DNA from: Patescibacteria group bacterium UBA7396
GTDB lineage: Bacteria > Patescibacteriota > Gracilibacteria > BD1-5 > UBA6164
NCBI GenBank assembly: GCA_002470645.1
Contig: DKNE01000010.1
Location: 1 to 58,001 of the forward strand
DNA: 58,001 nt
Direction: 5' to 3'
The translations under genes and the position numbers were made by a program. The notes under the pieces are model-generated. The model was not told the origin of the DNA. It was given only the letters and a program-made list of their open reading frames with translations, and ran no database searches. Shown piece after piece: positions 41,305 to 53,038 of the stretch. The stretch's first letter is position 1. Each line of letters begins with the position of its first letter.

Positions 41305-42291
41305 ATGACACAAATAAAAGGAAAAACTATATTAACAGGAGTAAAACCAACTGGAAATGGAATGCATGTTGGGAATTATTTTTGAGCTGTAAAGCCAATT
41401 ATTAATATTTCAAAGGGGAATACTACTTTTTTAATGTTGGCTGATTTACATTCATTGACTTCTGTACACGATAAAGAAACTTTAGAGCAAAATAAAAAAA
41501 ATGTTTTGATGGAATATTTTGCGCTTTTACCGGATGATTCAGATATTATTGTATTTGAACAATCGAAATTAGCCCGTCATATGGATATTATGTGGATTTT
41601 AACTAGTGTTACTCCATATAGTTTGATGTTAAGAGCCCATTCTTTCAAAGATAGCCAAGCAAAAAACTCTGATATTAATATGGCTGTTTTTAATTATCCA
41701 ATTTTAATGGCTGCAGATATTATTAATTTTGATGCTGATTTGGTACCAGTTGGAAAAGATCAAAAACAACATATCGAGTTTGCTCGTGATATTGCAGAAA
41801 ACTTTAATCAAACATATAATAGAGAATTTTTTAAACTTCCTTCAGATTTAATCAGCGAAGATTTATGAATTATTCCAGGAACTGATGGAAGAAAAATGAG
41901 TAAAAGTTATGATAATTTTATACCAATTTTTGCTCCAGAAAAAGAACTCAAGAAAAAAATTATGTCAATTGTAACCGATGATACACCTCTGGAAGAGCCA
42001 AAAAATCCTGATACATGTAACGTATTTGCTTTTATCAAATTATTTGCTTCTGAAGAAAAACAAAATGAAATAAGAGGAAAATATTTAGCTGGAAATTATG
42101 GATATGGACATGCAAAACTCGAACTTCTTGAAATCATTTTAGAATATTTTAGAGAGGAAAGAGCAAAATATTTTGCGTATCAAAATGATTATTGACTCAT
42201 CGAAAAAAAACTCAAAGAAGGAACTAAAATAGCTCAAAATATGATTATAAAAAAATATGAGAATATCATTGATTTAGTTGGATTATCATAA
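41305..42291 (+). CDS. trpS: tryptophanyl-tRNA synthetase
   Basis: 328 residues. Class I signature: TGVKPTGNGMHVGNY (HIGH-like HVGN) and KMSKS (197-201). Conserved ADLHSLTS, YPILMAADIINFDADLVPVG and HIEFARDIAENFN. Charges tRNA-Trp. In code 25 organisms UGA is not Trp, so this is the normal UGG-only enzyme. The glycine of NYFGAV is TGA. Confidence 0.97.
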
Positions 42292-42295
42292 TTTT

Positions 42296-42328
42296 TTAAA
42301 GATTATTTTTTAAAATAATCTTTTTTTG
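42296..42328 (+). terminator. trpS terminator
   Basis: AAAGATTATTTT, TTAAAATAATCTTT then T-run: AT-rich hairpin and tail. Confidence 0.6.
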
Positions 42329-42402
42329 TAGATAAAAAACATTTGTAATCTTATCATATTTTATTATGATAAAAAAAATTATTTTTCTTAAAAAACGCGA
42401 AA

Positions 42403-43620
42403 ATGAAATATATATTTTCTTTATTTTTTATTATTTTTCCAATTTCTATTTATTCATATTTTAACTATCAAAATTGTGAAAATGAAAACATTTTTTTTGT
42501 ACAAAGTATAAAAAATACACAAGCAGAATTGTCGAGTTTTTATTGTGATTTTTGAACGATAAACACAAAGATTATTTTGAAAAGAGATGGTGTAAAAAAT
42601 GGTATGTTTGCATTCTATGATCTTTCTACAAAAACATTGCTACCTCTTTCAAAAGAACAACAACTCGAATATCTCAGAAGACTGAAAACTGACTTAGATA
42701 ACGTAAAAAATGATGAAGAAATAAAGTCACAAATTTTTGATAAATATACAAACAATTATAGAGATCATGAAGATACATTATCACAATTTTTTAAAAATTA
42801 TATTTTTTCAAAATCAGAAAAAGCTCGTATTTTTGTAGCTATTCAAAATCATCCATATAAAATATTTGAAAAATCAGTTTGAGAAAGACTTTTAATGGGA
42901 GGGGAAATTATTTCTCGTGAAGAATGGTGAGCAGATGAATCATTTTCTAAAAAAGAAGTTTACATGAAATGATGTGAAAAAGGAAGTTGTTATGCAGGTT
43001 GACCAGCAGCACCAAATCAACTCAGAGATAATTATTTAGCATATTTTAATACGCAAGATGCAAAAGATAGAATTGTAAAAACTTTTGATGATGGAAGAGA
43101 CCCACTCAGATATTATCCGGTTGATAGAATTATTATTCATCATACTGCTTCTGCATACAAAGCAACAAAAGAAGAGTGAATGGCTTATATGAGAGCAGTT
43201 CAAAAATATCATGCTCTTACTTTAAGATGGGCAGATGTTTGATATCATTATCTTATTGACGGAGAAGGAAATATTTATGAAGGTAAGTCTTGAGGAAAAT
43301 ATGTTTTAGGTTCTCACGTAGCAACTCATAATTATGGAAGTATTGGTATTTCACTTATGAGTGATTGATATTATAGTGATGAAATGTTAGAATCTTTACA
43401 AAAACTTGTTATATATTTGTGAAAAGAATACAATCTGGATTTAACACAAAAAACTCAAGTAAGAAATATGGATTTGACTTGATGGGAGAAAGGATGGGCA
43501 TTGGTAGCGCATAAAGAACTTGATCCTAGAAAACCAAAAGACCCAGAAATTATTATGGATGTTTTTAGAGAGCAAATTATAGCAAAAATAAAATTACAAC
43601 AAATACTCTCTAGGCAATAA
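42403..43620 (+). CDS. exported N-acetylmuramoyl-L-alanine amidase (PGRP-type)
   Basis: 405 residues with signal peptide MKYIFSLFFIIFPISIYS. The amidase_2/PGRP domain includes SREEWGADESFSKKEVY, DRIIIHHTASAYKATKEEGM (Zn His-His, about 246-247), WADVGYHYLIDGEGNIYEGK, GSHVATHNYGSIGISLMSDG and HKELDPRKPKDPE, with the final zinc His and conserved Lys/Asp. It cuts the stem peptide from muramic acid. The N-terminal part (about 20-150) is helical and not recognised. It may serve cell division or attack on a host wall. Confidence 0.88.
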
Positions 43621-43655
43621 AAAAATAAGAAAGGAAAAACCTTTCTTATTTTTTA
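43620..43655. terminator. bidirectional terminator between amidase and IscA-like genes
   Basis: AAAAATAAGAAAGG, AAAAA loop, CCTTTCTTATTTTT; serves both convergent genes. Confidence 0.8.
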
Positions 43656-44014
43656 AATAATCATTGTAATGTTTTGAGTTTATTTTTATCAATCAATTTT
43701 TTTTCAAAAGAAAAACTCGTAGCACATCAACATCTTGACTCAACTTTTGGAGAAATAAATAGATATTTATGATTGTTTGAATGTCAGTTTCCTGTATCTA
43801 TTTTTTTCAGTATTTTCGCTCAATCTAATTTTTGTTTATCAGATATTTCAAAATAAATATTTCTTCCATGAATGGAAATATTTTCTAAGTTTGTTTTATC
43901 AAATTCAGTAGTGAGATTTATTTTTGTTCATTCACATCCAGAATTATAAAAAAAAACTTTTATATCATTACTTGTAAAATTCTCTAAAATTTTTTGGTCT
44001 ATTTCAAAAATCAT
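43646..44014 (-). CDS. IscA/A-type-carrier-like protein
   Basis: 122 residues. Three cysteines sit as in A-type Fe-S carriers: C27 (NSGCEGTKINL), C95 and C97 (SRCGCATSFSF, which parallels CGCGxSF). IscA, SufA and ErpA hold Fe-S clusters between subunits. No isc or suf genes lie nearby. Divergent 86 bases from the radical SAM gene, a natural client. Confidence 0.7.
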
Positions 44015-44099
44015 AAATCTTTTTTAAAAAATATTTTTTTTATTATAATCAAAAAAAATAAAATACAAAGAGAAATTACTATATTTAATATACGAAAAA

Positions 44100-45068
44100 A
44101 TGATTATTTACATAGAAAAAAAATTACATGGGAATGTTATAGCACAACATATTATTTCTAAATTTCCATGAAGTGAAGTGTTAGAAATAGATAATTATAA
44201 AAATATTTTTGATAAAAACTTAGGAGGAACTATAGAGAAATCGATTGTGATTGCATGAGTTAATAATGCTGTATTGGACGCTCCAAATTGATATGGGCAT
44301 CCAGGGAAATCATATTTTTTAAAAAATTCGCTTAACTGTGTATATGATTGTAAATACTGTTATTTAAAAGGTGCATTTAAAAATGAAATGCAAGTTTTTT
44401 TTGTAAATTACGATGAAATGCAATTACAGATTTTAGAAAAAATCAAAGAAGTAAGGATAAATTCAAAAGAAAACATTCGGTTTTATACTTCTGACTACTC
44501 AGATAATTTAGCAACAGATAATTTTACTCAATTTACTTCTGTTTTTTTCCCATTTTTTGATAGTTTAAAAAATGTAAAAGCAGAAATAAGAACTAAAAGT
44601 ATTAATATTGGAAATATTTTAAAGTTAGATCCTTCAAAAAATATTGAAATTGCATTTTCTCTCAATCCGAGTGAAGTAATAGAAAAATATGAGCTAAAAA
44701 CTCCACTACTTGAGATGAGATTGAAGGCTATAAATACATTAATAGATGCATGATGGCAAGTAGGTATTCGTTTTTTACCATTGTTAGAGATAGAAAATTA
44801 TAAAGAAATTTATCGTCAGTTTTTAGCTGAAGTGATAAAAAAAATAGATTTTTCAAAAATATCGTCAGTTTTTATCGGAGGACTTTTATATACAAAAGAA
44901 GATTATAATAAAATTTTAAAAAAAGAACCATATTTAGATGTACTTTATAAACTAGAAGATACAAAAGATGGATTTATGAGAGAAAAAAGAGAGGTGAGAG
45001 ATTTTTTTTATGAATTATTCGATTCTTTTATTCAAGAACAAAAGTGTAATAGATGCTTAGATGAGTAA
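44100..45068 (+). CDS. spore-photolyase-like radical SAM protein
   Basis: 322 residues. The CxxxCxxC cluster motif is NCVYDCKYCYL (C80, C84, C87), preceded by GHPGKSYFLKNSLN, typical of the SPL group. The body contains IRFYTSDYSDNLATDNFTQF, VKAEIRTKSINIGNIL, IEIAFSLNPSEVIEKYELKT and AGWQVGIRFLPLLEIENYKE. SplB repairs the spore photoproduct thymine dimer; related non-spore proteins are of unknown role. A CNRC pair near the C-terminus differs from SplB. This organism is not expected to sporulate. Confidence 0.8.
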
Positions 45069-45128
45069 AAATTGATTTTTTTAAAATTTATGTTATAATC
45101 ACGAGGTATATATTTTATTATTATAGTT

Positions 45129-45920
45129 ATGACCGCATATAAAACAGGAGATGATTTTTCTCAATTCATTATTCCTGATGCCGATTTTGAACAAAGAGTT
45201 CAAAATATATGAAGGCAAGAAGAGCCAAAAGTGAAACCAACAAGCATATTTGATGGTTTTGTAGTTGACCCAGATATTTTTGATCAAAATATGGAAGCAG
45301 TGAAAACACGAGTTGAATGATTAATATGTAAAAATGTGGTAGCAAACGATCCAAAAAATTCAGAAAGTCCAAATAATTGACTTACTTCAGAGTTGGAAAA
45401 AAAATTTTCTTTTTATACAGATAAATTTCAAAGGTTATTACAGATGGATAGTGTGGTATCTTTAGAATGATTGGTACAAAGATATGCCAGAATTTTATTA
45501 TATATATTAGAACAATTTCAAATTTCTTGAAATAGGAAAGAACAGATAAAACTTATGGTAAAGTTGAAGAGAGTATTATGAGAAAATCATGCTTGGGAGG
45601 ATGAGTTTGTTTATAATACATTTGTTTCAAATAAAACATCACTGATAAGAACTTTTTGAGAATTGCAAGAAGAGATAGAATTATTGTATCATATGTATTT
45701 TCAAAATTATGTGTATTTTCAAAAAGAAGCACATAAACAAGAAAAAGAACGTAGAGAAAATATTATTCAAACGATTGAAACTATAGAGCATAGCATGTTA
45801 TGAAAAGAATATAAAGATACTTCATACTGGTGAGAAAAAAATCCAGATATCGCTCGTTTGATAGAAGATAAAAGGAATCAAATGAGACAAAGAGTAGCTC
45901 AATTACAAAATAAAGTGTAA
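45129..45920 (+). CDS. hypothetical helical protein
   Basis: 263 residues, starting MTAYKTGDDFSQFIIPDADF and rich in helices: LEEQFQISGNRKEQIKLMVK-like segments, ELQEEIELLYHMYFQNYVYF and a charged coiled coil at the end (EKERRENIIQTIETIEHSML, DKRNQMRQRVAQLQNKV). No signal or transmembrane segment. Not recognised. Stop codon lies two bases from that of the convergent gene. Confidence 0.6.
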
Positions 45921-45942
45921 TGTTAATACATTACACTTTGTC
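45908..45942. terminator. terminator overlapping two convergent stops
   Basis: AAAGTGTAATG, TTAATA loop, CATTACACTTT. Both stop codons (45918-45920 and 45923-45925) lie in this hairpin. There is no long T-run. Confidence 0.5.
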
Positions 45943-46720
45943 CTTCAAGAATTCTGAAAATCATTGATTTTTTATCTCTAAAATCTCAGATTAAAATTTT
46001 CCTTGCTTCTGTGGTATCTTTTTTGGAAATAGTTCCAGAATGTCTTTTACTTGAAAGTACTTCTGATTTATTTAAACGTGTAAATTGTTCATAAAATTCA
46101 TCATCGAGTAAAATACTTTTCAGTTCAGAATATTTATCTAAATATTCCTTAAAACATTTTCCATAATCATATAGTTTTTGTTCTTCCTTAAGCATTCTTA
46201 AGAGCCCATAGAGTCTTCCAACACTCATAATATATTTTGAGTTTACAATTAGGTTTAAAGATTTTTCTAAAGGATCATTTACTCTCAGAATAGTTTGTCA
46301 TTTTTTCTTTGCAAATTTTCTAAAGTTATTTGTTATGAAACTTTCTATAAACAAATCTAAAACTTTATGATAAGCACTTATAACAGCAAATCCATCAATA
46401 GTTGGATTTTTCATCATATTATAATAATTAATTTCTGCTGAAGTGATTCATTCAATTGTTCATTTTGGGGCATTTAAAAGTAATAAATCACCAAAGTAAT
46501 CATTGATTCTACTTACAATTACTTCTTCAAAATTTTCTGATAAAAAATCTTCCTTTACAGAAGAGGTAAGTTTTGAAGTTTTTGACTTTGCTATTTTATG
46601 AGCTTGAGCTTTTACTTCTTTTTCCATCCAAATTCTTACTCTTGCCATTTTGGATTGTAATATTTCGATTTCTTTTTTTAGTTGCGTATTTTCTTCTAAA
46701 AGTTGTTTTATGTCTGACAT
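45923..46720 (-). CDS. coiled-coil protein downstream of the VirD4-like ATPase
   Basis: 265 residues. The N-terminus MSDIKQLLEENTQLKKEIEI is a coiled coil. The rest is helical: RVRIWMEKEVKAQAHKIAKS, VISAYHKVLDLFIESFITNN, VGRLYGLLRMLKEEQKLYDY. Starts 25 bases after the ATPase stop and is likely co-transcribed, so it is a candidate partner or substrate adaptor. Not recognised. Confidence 0.6.
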
Positions 46721-46745
46721 AAATATATGATAAAATTATAAAGTA

Positions 46746-49178
46746 TTACATAACTCAGATTCTATATTCAATTTCTTTTTGGATAAACATTCTGTCTCTT
46801 CCGTATTTGAGGCGAGAAAGTTCATAAAAAGCTTTGGCAATATTTTCGTCTCATTTTTCTAAATAAGGATTTTTTGGAATGATAGAAAATGGCGTTGTTG
46901 GCTGATTATCAACAGAAAGTTTCATAACGGCCTTAAATTTATCCATATTTACCAGATCTTGATTTGAAAAAACTGGGGCATAATATTTTTCCATAAATTC
47001 TCCATCTTCAGGTCCTATTTTATAACTCATTATCGTTCCCACATTTCAGAAAATAGCTCATTTGAGATTCAGATTTGATTTCGTAAGTGCATCAGATTTC
47101 TCTAATTGTCATAAATATTGGTGAGCTAGTATCAGTCAAAGACGATATTTTCTCGCTTCTGAAAGAATAGATTCAATACTTGGCGTAATATAGTTTTGAA
47201 ATTCATCTATGTACATGAAGAAATCTTTTCTTTCTTCTTTACTTAGATTTTGTCTTCTCATCGCAGCCATTTGTATTTTTGAAACGAGAATGAGTCATAA
47301 AAGTTCAGAATTGATATCTCATAAAATTCATTTTGAAAGATTTACCATCAGTATTTTTGAAGTATTCATTACTTCAGAAATATCAAAACTTGATTTTGTT
47401 TGTCCGATAATATTTCTCATCATGGTATTGGTAATAAATCCACCAAACTTTGCCGCAAAATAGGGAATCATTTCTTGTTTTTCTCTGTCTCACATTGAAG
47501 CGTATGTTTTTTCCCACCAAGCTTTTACTATTGGATTTTTTACGTGACGTATTCTTTCTTTTTGAAAATCTTCATCGGTGAAAAGCCTTACGATGTCGGT
47601 TAAAGCACCTCATTCTGGATATTCCATAAGTGCTAAAACTCAGTTTCTAAAATAATCTTGAATACGAGGACCAAATATTTCATTTCAGAAAAGTTTTATC
47701 ATGATATTCAGAGCATCTTGAGCTACGAGATCTCTTTCATCAGGGGTATGTGCTTCGAGTAAATTGAGTCACATAGGTCTTTCATAATCAGCTGGATTAA
47801 AAATTATGACATCATCAGCTCTTTCTCTTGGAATAAAAGGAATTAAATCTTTTGCTAAATCTCCATGTGGATCAATAACAGCAATTCATTTCCCATTTTG
47901 CAAGTCTTGTCTTGCCATAACTTGTAAAATAGAAGATTTTCACGTACCTGTTTGCCCAATAACATAAAAATGTCTAAATCTATCTTCATCTTTAATTTTT
48001 ATTTCTTTTTTTACTCATCTATAAATATTATCTCATAAAATAAGTCATTCTTTTGGGATGCTACTTGGCGCTTTTATTATTTTAAAATTTTGCCATTTTA
48101 TTTCTGGAGTTTTATTATATTTTACATGTGGAAAATGAAATATAGAAGCTATTTCTTCTGTATTCATTAGATCTTGTCTCAAATAAAAAGGTTTTTTAAA
48201 ATAACGAAAAATATAATTTTTCATAAGAGCATCTTCATTGTGTCTGATAGTCGAAACAAATCCATTAAAATCTGGATAATTAAATTGTCTAAAACTAGAA
48301 ATAATATTTACAAGATTTGAGTGAGTGGTTGATTTATTATTTCAGGTAGTAATAATTCTTATAATAGTTTCATATCCTGTTTTTTCTGCTTTTTCATCAA
48401 CTGTTTTTGCTCTTTCTTGGGTAAGGGCACTTGTTTTATTTTGAGGTGAAGTATCCTTTTGCTCATCAGAATTTACGACAAATATTTCAAATAAAGCGAT
48501 AATTACCTTCATAGGATTGAGAGAAAAACGTGCTTTTTTTCACTCCATTATTTTGCTGGAAATTTCTGAACATTCATTTTGCCAATCATCACTTACTGGT
48601 TTGAGAAGTATTTGAATTACTCAAGATTCATCTTCCTCAAATTTAGAAAAAGCATTGGTAATAGTATTAATAGGATCTGATTCAAGTTTTTGATATGTTT
48701 TAATCGGATAGTAAAAATCTTTTACCAAATCTAGGTATGTTCCATTATAATATTTTCTTTTAGAAAATATGTTTACTTCAGGAGTTTCTTCTATAATAGC
48801 ATCTGGATAAAAACCATTAATTTGTTTTTCAAATAGGTCTTTATATTCATAAGGGCAAACGATATAAAAAAATATTTCTCATCCATGAGCTATATATTCT
48901 AAAGAAAAATGATCTTGTCAGAATATTTTTGTTTTTATTTTACTTGATTGAATACTTTTTAGACTGGCAAGCAGTTGTTCCATGATAGAAATAGTTTCTT
49001 TAAAATCTCTTTGAGTTTCTTGCTTTTCATCCAAATCAGAATTTTTCTTTGGCATAGTTACACGCAAAAAAGATAACCTTAAAGTTCTTTTTAGGTTTTC
49101 TCTTTTTCTTAAGATATAAATATAACTTATAAGTATTAATACTCCAATGATAACTCAAAATATTCAAAAAAGATTCAT
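46746..49178 (-). CDS. VirD4/TraG-type membrane ATPase
   Basis: 810 residues. One N-terminal membrane segment (IFGVIIGVLILISYIYIL). Walker A GQTGTGKS (about 406-413) in RHFYVIGQTGTGKSSILQVM, then KGIAVIDPHGDLAKDLIPFI. Walker B is FFMYIDEFQNYITP (about 655-668), with EARKYRLGLILAHQYLGQL (sensor-like). This is the HerA/FtsK-VirB4/D4 superfamily. CPR genomes often carry such a protein as a T4SS-like or DNA-transport pump. The first 400 residues are an accessory domain of unknown fold. Confidence 0.85.
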
Positions 49179-49319
49179 ATTTGTAACGGTAATATATTGT
49201 ATTTACTACATTATAACATATTTTTTCTTGTAGGCAAAGAAAGTTTGATATTAAGTACTTGATTTTTTAAAATTTTTATATATAAAGAAATTATATTTTA
49301 GACTTATAATTTTATATTT

Positions 49320-49742
49320 ATGGAACATTTAAAACATAAAGAAAGATTTGTCAGGCATATTATCTCAGCGCCATTTATATATGTGGTATTTTTTTCGTTT
49401 GTTATTTTAGATATATTTGTTGAATTATATCATAGAATTTGCTTCCCACTTTATGGGTTAGAGTTAATTGATAGAACTAAATATATAAAATTTGATAGAC
49501 ATAAGCTCTCATACCTTACTCCTTTGCAAAAATTTAATTGTGCTTATTGTAGTTATGGGAATTGACTTATTGCATATGTAAAAGAAATTGTTGCTCAAAC
49601 AGAAGTATATTGGTGCGGTATTCAAAGTGAAAAAGACCCAAATTTTATTCCTCCAGAACACCATAAAAATTTTCTTCCTTATGGAGATGAAAAAGCTTTT
49701 TTTAAAGAATACACACAAAAAGATTGCAAATTATTTCAATAA
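49320..49742 (+). CDS. cysteine-containing hypothetical protein
   Basis: 140 residues. One membrane segment near the N-terminus (IYVVFFSFVILDIFVELYHR), then KFNCAYCSYGNGLIAYVKEI, VYWCGIQSEKDPNFIPPEHH. The CxxC plus a distal Cys and HH suggest metal binding. It resembles conserved proteins of unknown function seen in other bacteria, but I cannot name the family. Overlaps the convergent recO by 12 bases. Confidence 0.6.
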
Positions 49743-50288
49743 TAGTGTCTTGAGTTCATTTTTTAAACCTTCATCCAATCATTTTAATTTTAAAATATTT
49801 TTAATACTTTCTTTTCAAATAAAAGAAAGTATTTTTTTTACCACAGAATTATTACTATTTTCATTTAAAATTCATAAAATGCTCAGTATTTTGAGATGTG
49901 AAAAAATGATTTTTTCTTCAGAGATGTATTCGAGTTGGTACAAAGAATAAACTATATTATAAATTTCATAAATCGGCATATGATAGGGACATCTATCAGA
50001 AATATTTTTTAATAAAAAAAGATATTCATATATAGTATCATAATTTTTATTATTGTAATCAAACTCACTTTTTATTTTTATATTTCTTATTTCGTGAATC
50101 GTATTTTCTTTTTTCACGTTTACCTCAAAGTTAATGATATATCAAACATCAAGATTTTTTTCTTTCTTTGATTTTTTTGTTTTCATTTTTAATTTACCAT
50201 ATTCATATGTGAAAACATCAAACAAAAACTCATTTTCTTTTAATGAAGATATTTTTAGAATAATTCCAGAACTTTTAAATAGAGACAT
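49731..50288 (-). CDS. recO: RecO-like DNA repair protein
   Basis: 185 residues. The N-terminal OB fold fits RecO: SSGIILKISSLKENEFLFDV, FTYEYGKLKMKTKKSKKEKN and YIINFEVNVKKENTIHEIRN. The helical C-domain contains FLLKNISDRCPYHMPIYEIY and IIFSHLKILSILGILN. Shorter than typical RecO (about 240 residues) and lacking the zinc cysteines of many. RecO loads RecA with RecR. The ATG at 50288 is chosen because it gives a normal GIVLK-like start. Confidence 0.7.
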
Positions 50289-50428
50289 AGGTATAACCAA
50301 TATTATAATGATATGATTATAGTATTGCTAGAGAAAAATCAATATTTTTTCTTTTGTTTTTGAAAAAATATTGAAAAATAAAAAATTTAATTATAATTGA
50401 GTCATATTTTAAAAATAATCAAAACCGT

Positions 50429-50830
50429 ATGTCTGAAAATCAAGCTTTAAATGCAAAGCAAGTAGATGAAATTGTACTTGATTTGATTAAGTTACACCTT
50501 CCAATAGTAGAAGTAGATGAAAGTGAATTTCTTGATTTATTAAAAAATTCATTATCACTCAATGTTTCAGAGAAAAAAAGAGTAATAGATGCAGTTCCTA
50601 CTTTGTCACAATTTCAATTTGATGAATTGACAAAAGTATTTGTTGAAGAAAGAACAAAATTTAGAGAGCTTGCCGGAGAACATCCAGAAGATATCAAAAA
50701 ATTACTTAAAAAACAACAAGAAGAATGGATTACTCTTGGGGAAATCTATGTAAATGAACAAGCTAAAAAAGCGATTGCTTGACAAGATGAACAAAAAATT
50801 GATGATATTAAAAAAAGTTTAGGATTATAA
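50429..50830 (+). CDS. hypothetical helical protein
   Basis: 133 residues: MSENQALNAKQVDEIVLDLI, acidic, with KKRVIDAVPTLSQFQFDELT and LKKQQEEWITLGEIYVNEQA. It ends KKAIAGQDEQKIDDIKKSLGL. No membrane segment. It is 2 bases before the RluA gene and likely coupled to it. Not recognised. Confidence 0.6.
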
Positions 50831-50832
50831 TT

Positions 50833-51753
50833 ATGAATATTCATATTTGTGCATACATAAAGAAAAAAGAAAGAGTAGATATGTATTTATCTACTCTTTT
50901 GCCTGATTTTTCTCGTAGTTATATTCAAAAAATGATTGATGCAGGAGATGTCAGTGTAAATGGGAAAAAAATTGCCAAAAACTTAAAGATTCAACAAAAA
51001 GATGAAATTAGCATTCATATCAATATAGAAAAATTACAACTTTCTGCTGAAAATATTCCACTTGATTTTGTCTATCAAGATGAAAATATTGCTATCATTA
51101 ATAAAGATGCTTGATTAAATACTCATCCAACTCCAGGAATTGATGGGAAAAGTGGTACACTTGTAAATGGATTGTTATATCATATTAAAGATCTTGCATG
51201 AATTGGTTGAGTAGAAAGACCATGAATTGTACATAGACTTGATAAAGATACTTCTTGACTTATTATGATAGCAAAAAATGATAAAATGATGTTGTATCTT
51301 CAAGAAATAATGAAAAAAAGAGAGAAAATATGAAAATATTATTTAGCTATTGTTTGATGAATTATTGAGGAAAAAGAATTTAAAATAGAAAGTTTTATTG
51401 GAAGACACCCTATTGATAAAATCAAGATGACAACTAAAAATCCTATTAATTGAAAATTAGCTATCTCTCACGTAAAAGTACTTGATTATATTGATGAAAA
51501 ATATACTTTAGTTGAGATAAAAATAGAAACAGGGAGAACTCATCAAATAAGAGTTCATTTATCTAGTATTTGATACCCAATTATTTGAGATAAAGTTTAT
51601 GGAGATAAAAAAATAAATTCAGAAGCAGAAAAAAAATATTGATTAAAAAGACAAGCGCTCCATTCTTATAAGTTAGAAGTTGAATTGTATTGAGAAAATA
51701 AAATATTTTTTTGAGAACTCAAAGATGATATGAAGAAAATAATAAAAAAATAA
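50833..51753 (+). CDS. RluA-family pseudouridine synthase (second copy)
   Basis: 306 residues. N-terminal S4-like part (DMYLSTLLPDFSRSYIQKMI, GDVSVNGKKI), the motif HRLDKDTSG (about 133-141) with catalytic Asp, and IETGRTHQIRVHLSSIGYPI followed by KVYGDKKI. DTSG glycine is TGA. It differs from the first copy (15931) in the linker, so the two probably act on different uridines (RluC- and RluD-like). Confidence 0.9.
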
Positions 51754-51777
51754 GAAACAAATTTGTTTCTTATTTTT
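51746..51777. terminator. terminator between rluA-like and pilC-like genes
   Basis: AAAAATAAGAAACAAA and TTTGTTTCTTATTTTT form a perfect AT-rich palindrome; bidirectional. Confidence 0.7.
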
Positions 51778-52929
51778 CTAAACAACATTTACCATATTAA
51801 AGAAAGGTAATAAAATAGCCATAACCATAGTTCCAACTATGATTCAAACTGCAATAATAACTATTGGTTCAATAGCAGTTGAAAGTCATTTCACGATAAT
51901 ATCAATTTCTTTATTAAACTTTTGAGATATTTTGAGTAAAAGACTTGGTAATTTTCATGTTTGTTCTCAGATTTTTACTATTGAAGCTAATTCTAAAGGA
52001 AAATATGCATCTTCAATAGAATCTTTTAATTTCTTAATTCACATACTTTCACTCAATGATATTCCTTCACTTAATTCTTCAGAAATTTTTTCAATTCTTT
52101 TTTCGTAATATTTGTTATCGAGACTTTTTTTTGTTATATCTAATGCTTCATTAATCATGATACCATTTTGAAGGAGAGTTCAAAGAGTATTAGAAAAAAT
52201 AGCAAGGATTTTTTTTCTTATAAGAGGTCAAAATATAGGTATTTTAAGTATAAAATAGTCAAAATATATTTTTGTATGAGGATGTGTTTTAAATGTAATT
52301 ATTCAAGAAATAATGGCAATCAGAGCTATAATAATCAATATATAATTTTCTTGTAAAAATACAGATGCATTGATGACATTTTGTGTTAATTCAGGAAGAT
52401 TTACTTTCGCATCGGAATACATTTTTTGCACTCTTGGTATTACAAAGAGCATAAAACCAATAATCATAGCAATTGAGAGACTTACAATAATTGCAGGATA
52501 TATAAGTGCTCAAATAATTTTTGTTTTTAATTCTGAATTTTTTTCTTCTCTATCTTTGATATTTTCTAAAGATCATGCAACTTTTCCTGTTACTTCTCAC
52601 ATTTTAATCATATAAATATCAAAATTATTGAAAATTCTTGGAAAATTTTTAAAACTTTCTTCTAATTTTTTTCCCTTAGATATATCTTTCAAGAGAGATT
52701 CAATAATATATTTTATATTTTTATTTTTTGTTTGAAATAAAAGTATTGAGAGAGAATTTGTTATAGGAATTCAAGAATTAATAAGATTATATAAAGAATC
52801 AAAAAGTTCTATTTTTTGTTTTTGAGAAATAGAAATACTTGATTTTTTTGTAAAAAATCATTTTAAGACTTCTATATTTATATGTTTCATTTTTGACTCA
52901 ACGATAGTTTTTATATCATTTATTTTCAT
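51778..52929 (-). CDS. pilC: PilC/GspF-like inner-membrane platform protein
   Basis: 383 residues with the GspF signature twice: LYNLINSGIPITNSLSILL then GKKLEESFKNFPRIFN, IYMIKMGEVTGKVAGSL; and FSNTLGTLLQNGIMINEALD, ISEGISLSESM with ASIVKIGEQTGKLPSLLLKI. Three membrane segments: YPAIIVSLSIAMIIGFMLFV, ILIIIALIAIISGIITF and IEPIVIIAVGIIVGTMVMAI. It is the membrane platform of a type IV pilus or type II secretion-like machine. Ends with TAG. No PilB or PilT lies nearby. Confidence 0.9.
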
Positions 52930-53038
52930 TTTTTAACTTGATTAATCTATATTTTTTAGAATTGTATCATTTTATTTGTTTTTTTACAAAAATTTCTATA
53001 ATAAAAGAAACAAAATTTATTTGATTAACATAAAAATT

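Noticed and set aside
47209..47463. Plus-strand ORF of 84 residues
   Set aside because: It is antisense to the VirD4-like ATPase around its Walker B region.
49588..49950. Plus-strand ORF of 120 residues
   Set aside because: It overlaps the end of the 49320 gene and the antisense of recO; the recO frame matches a known family.
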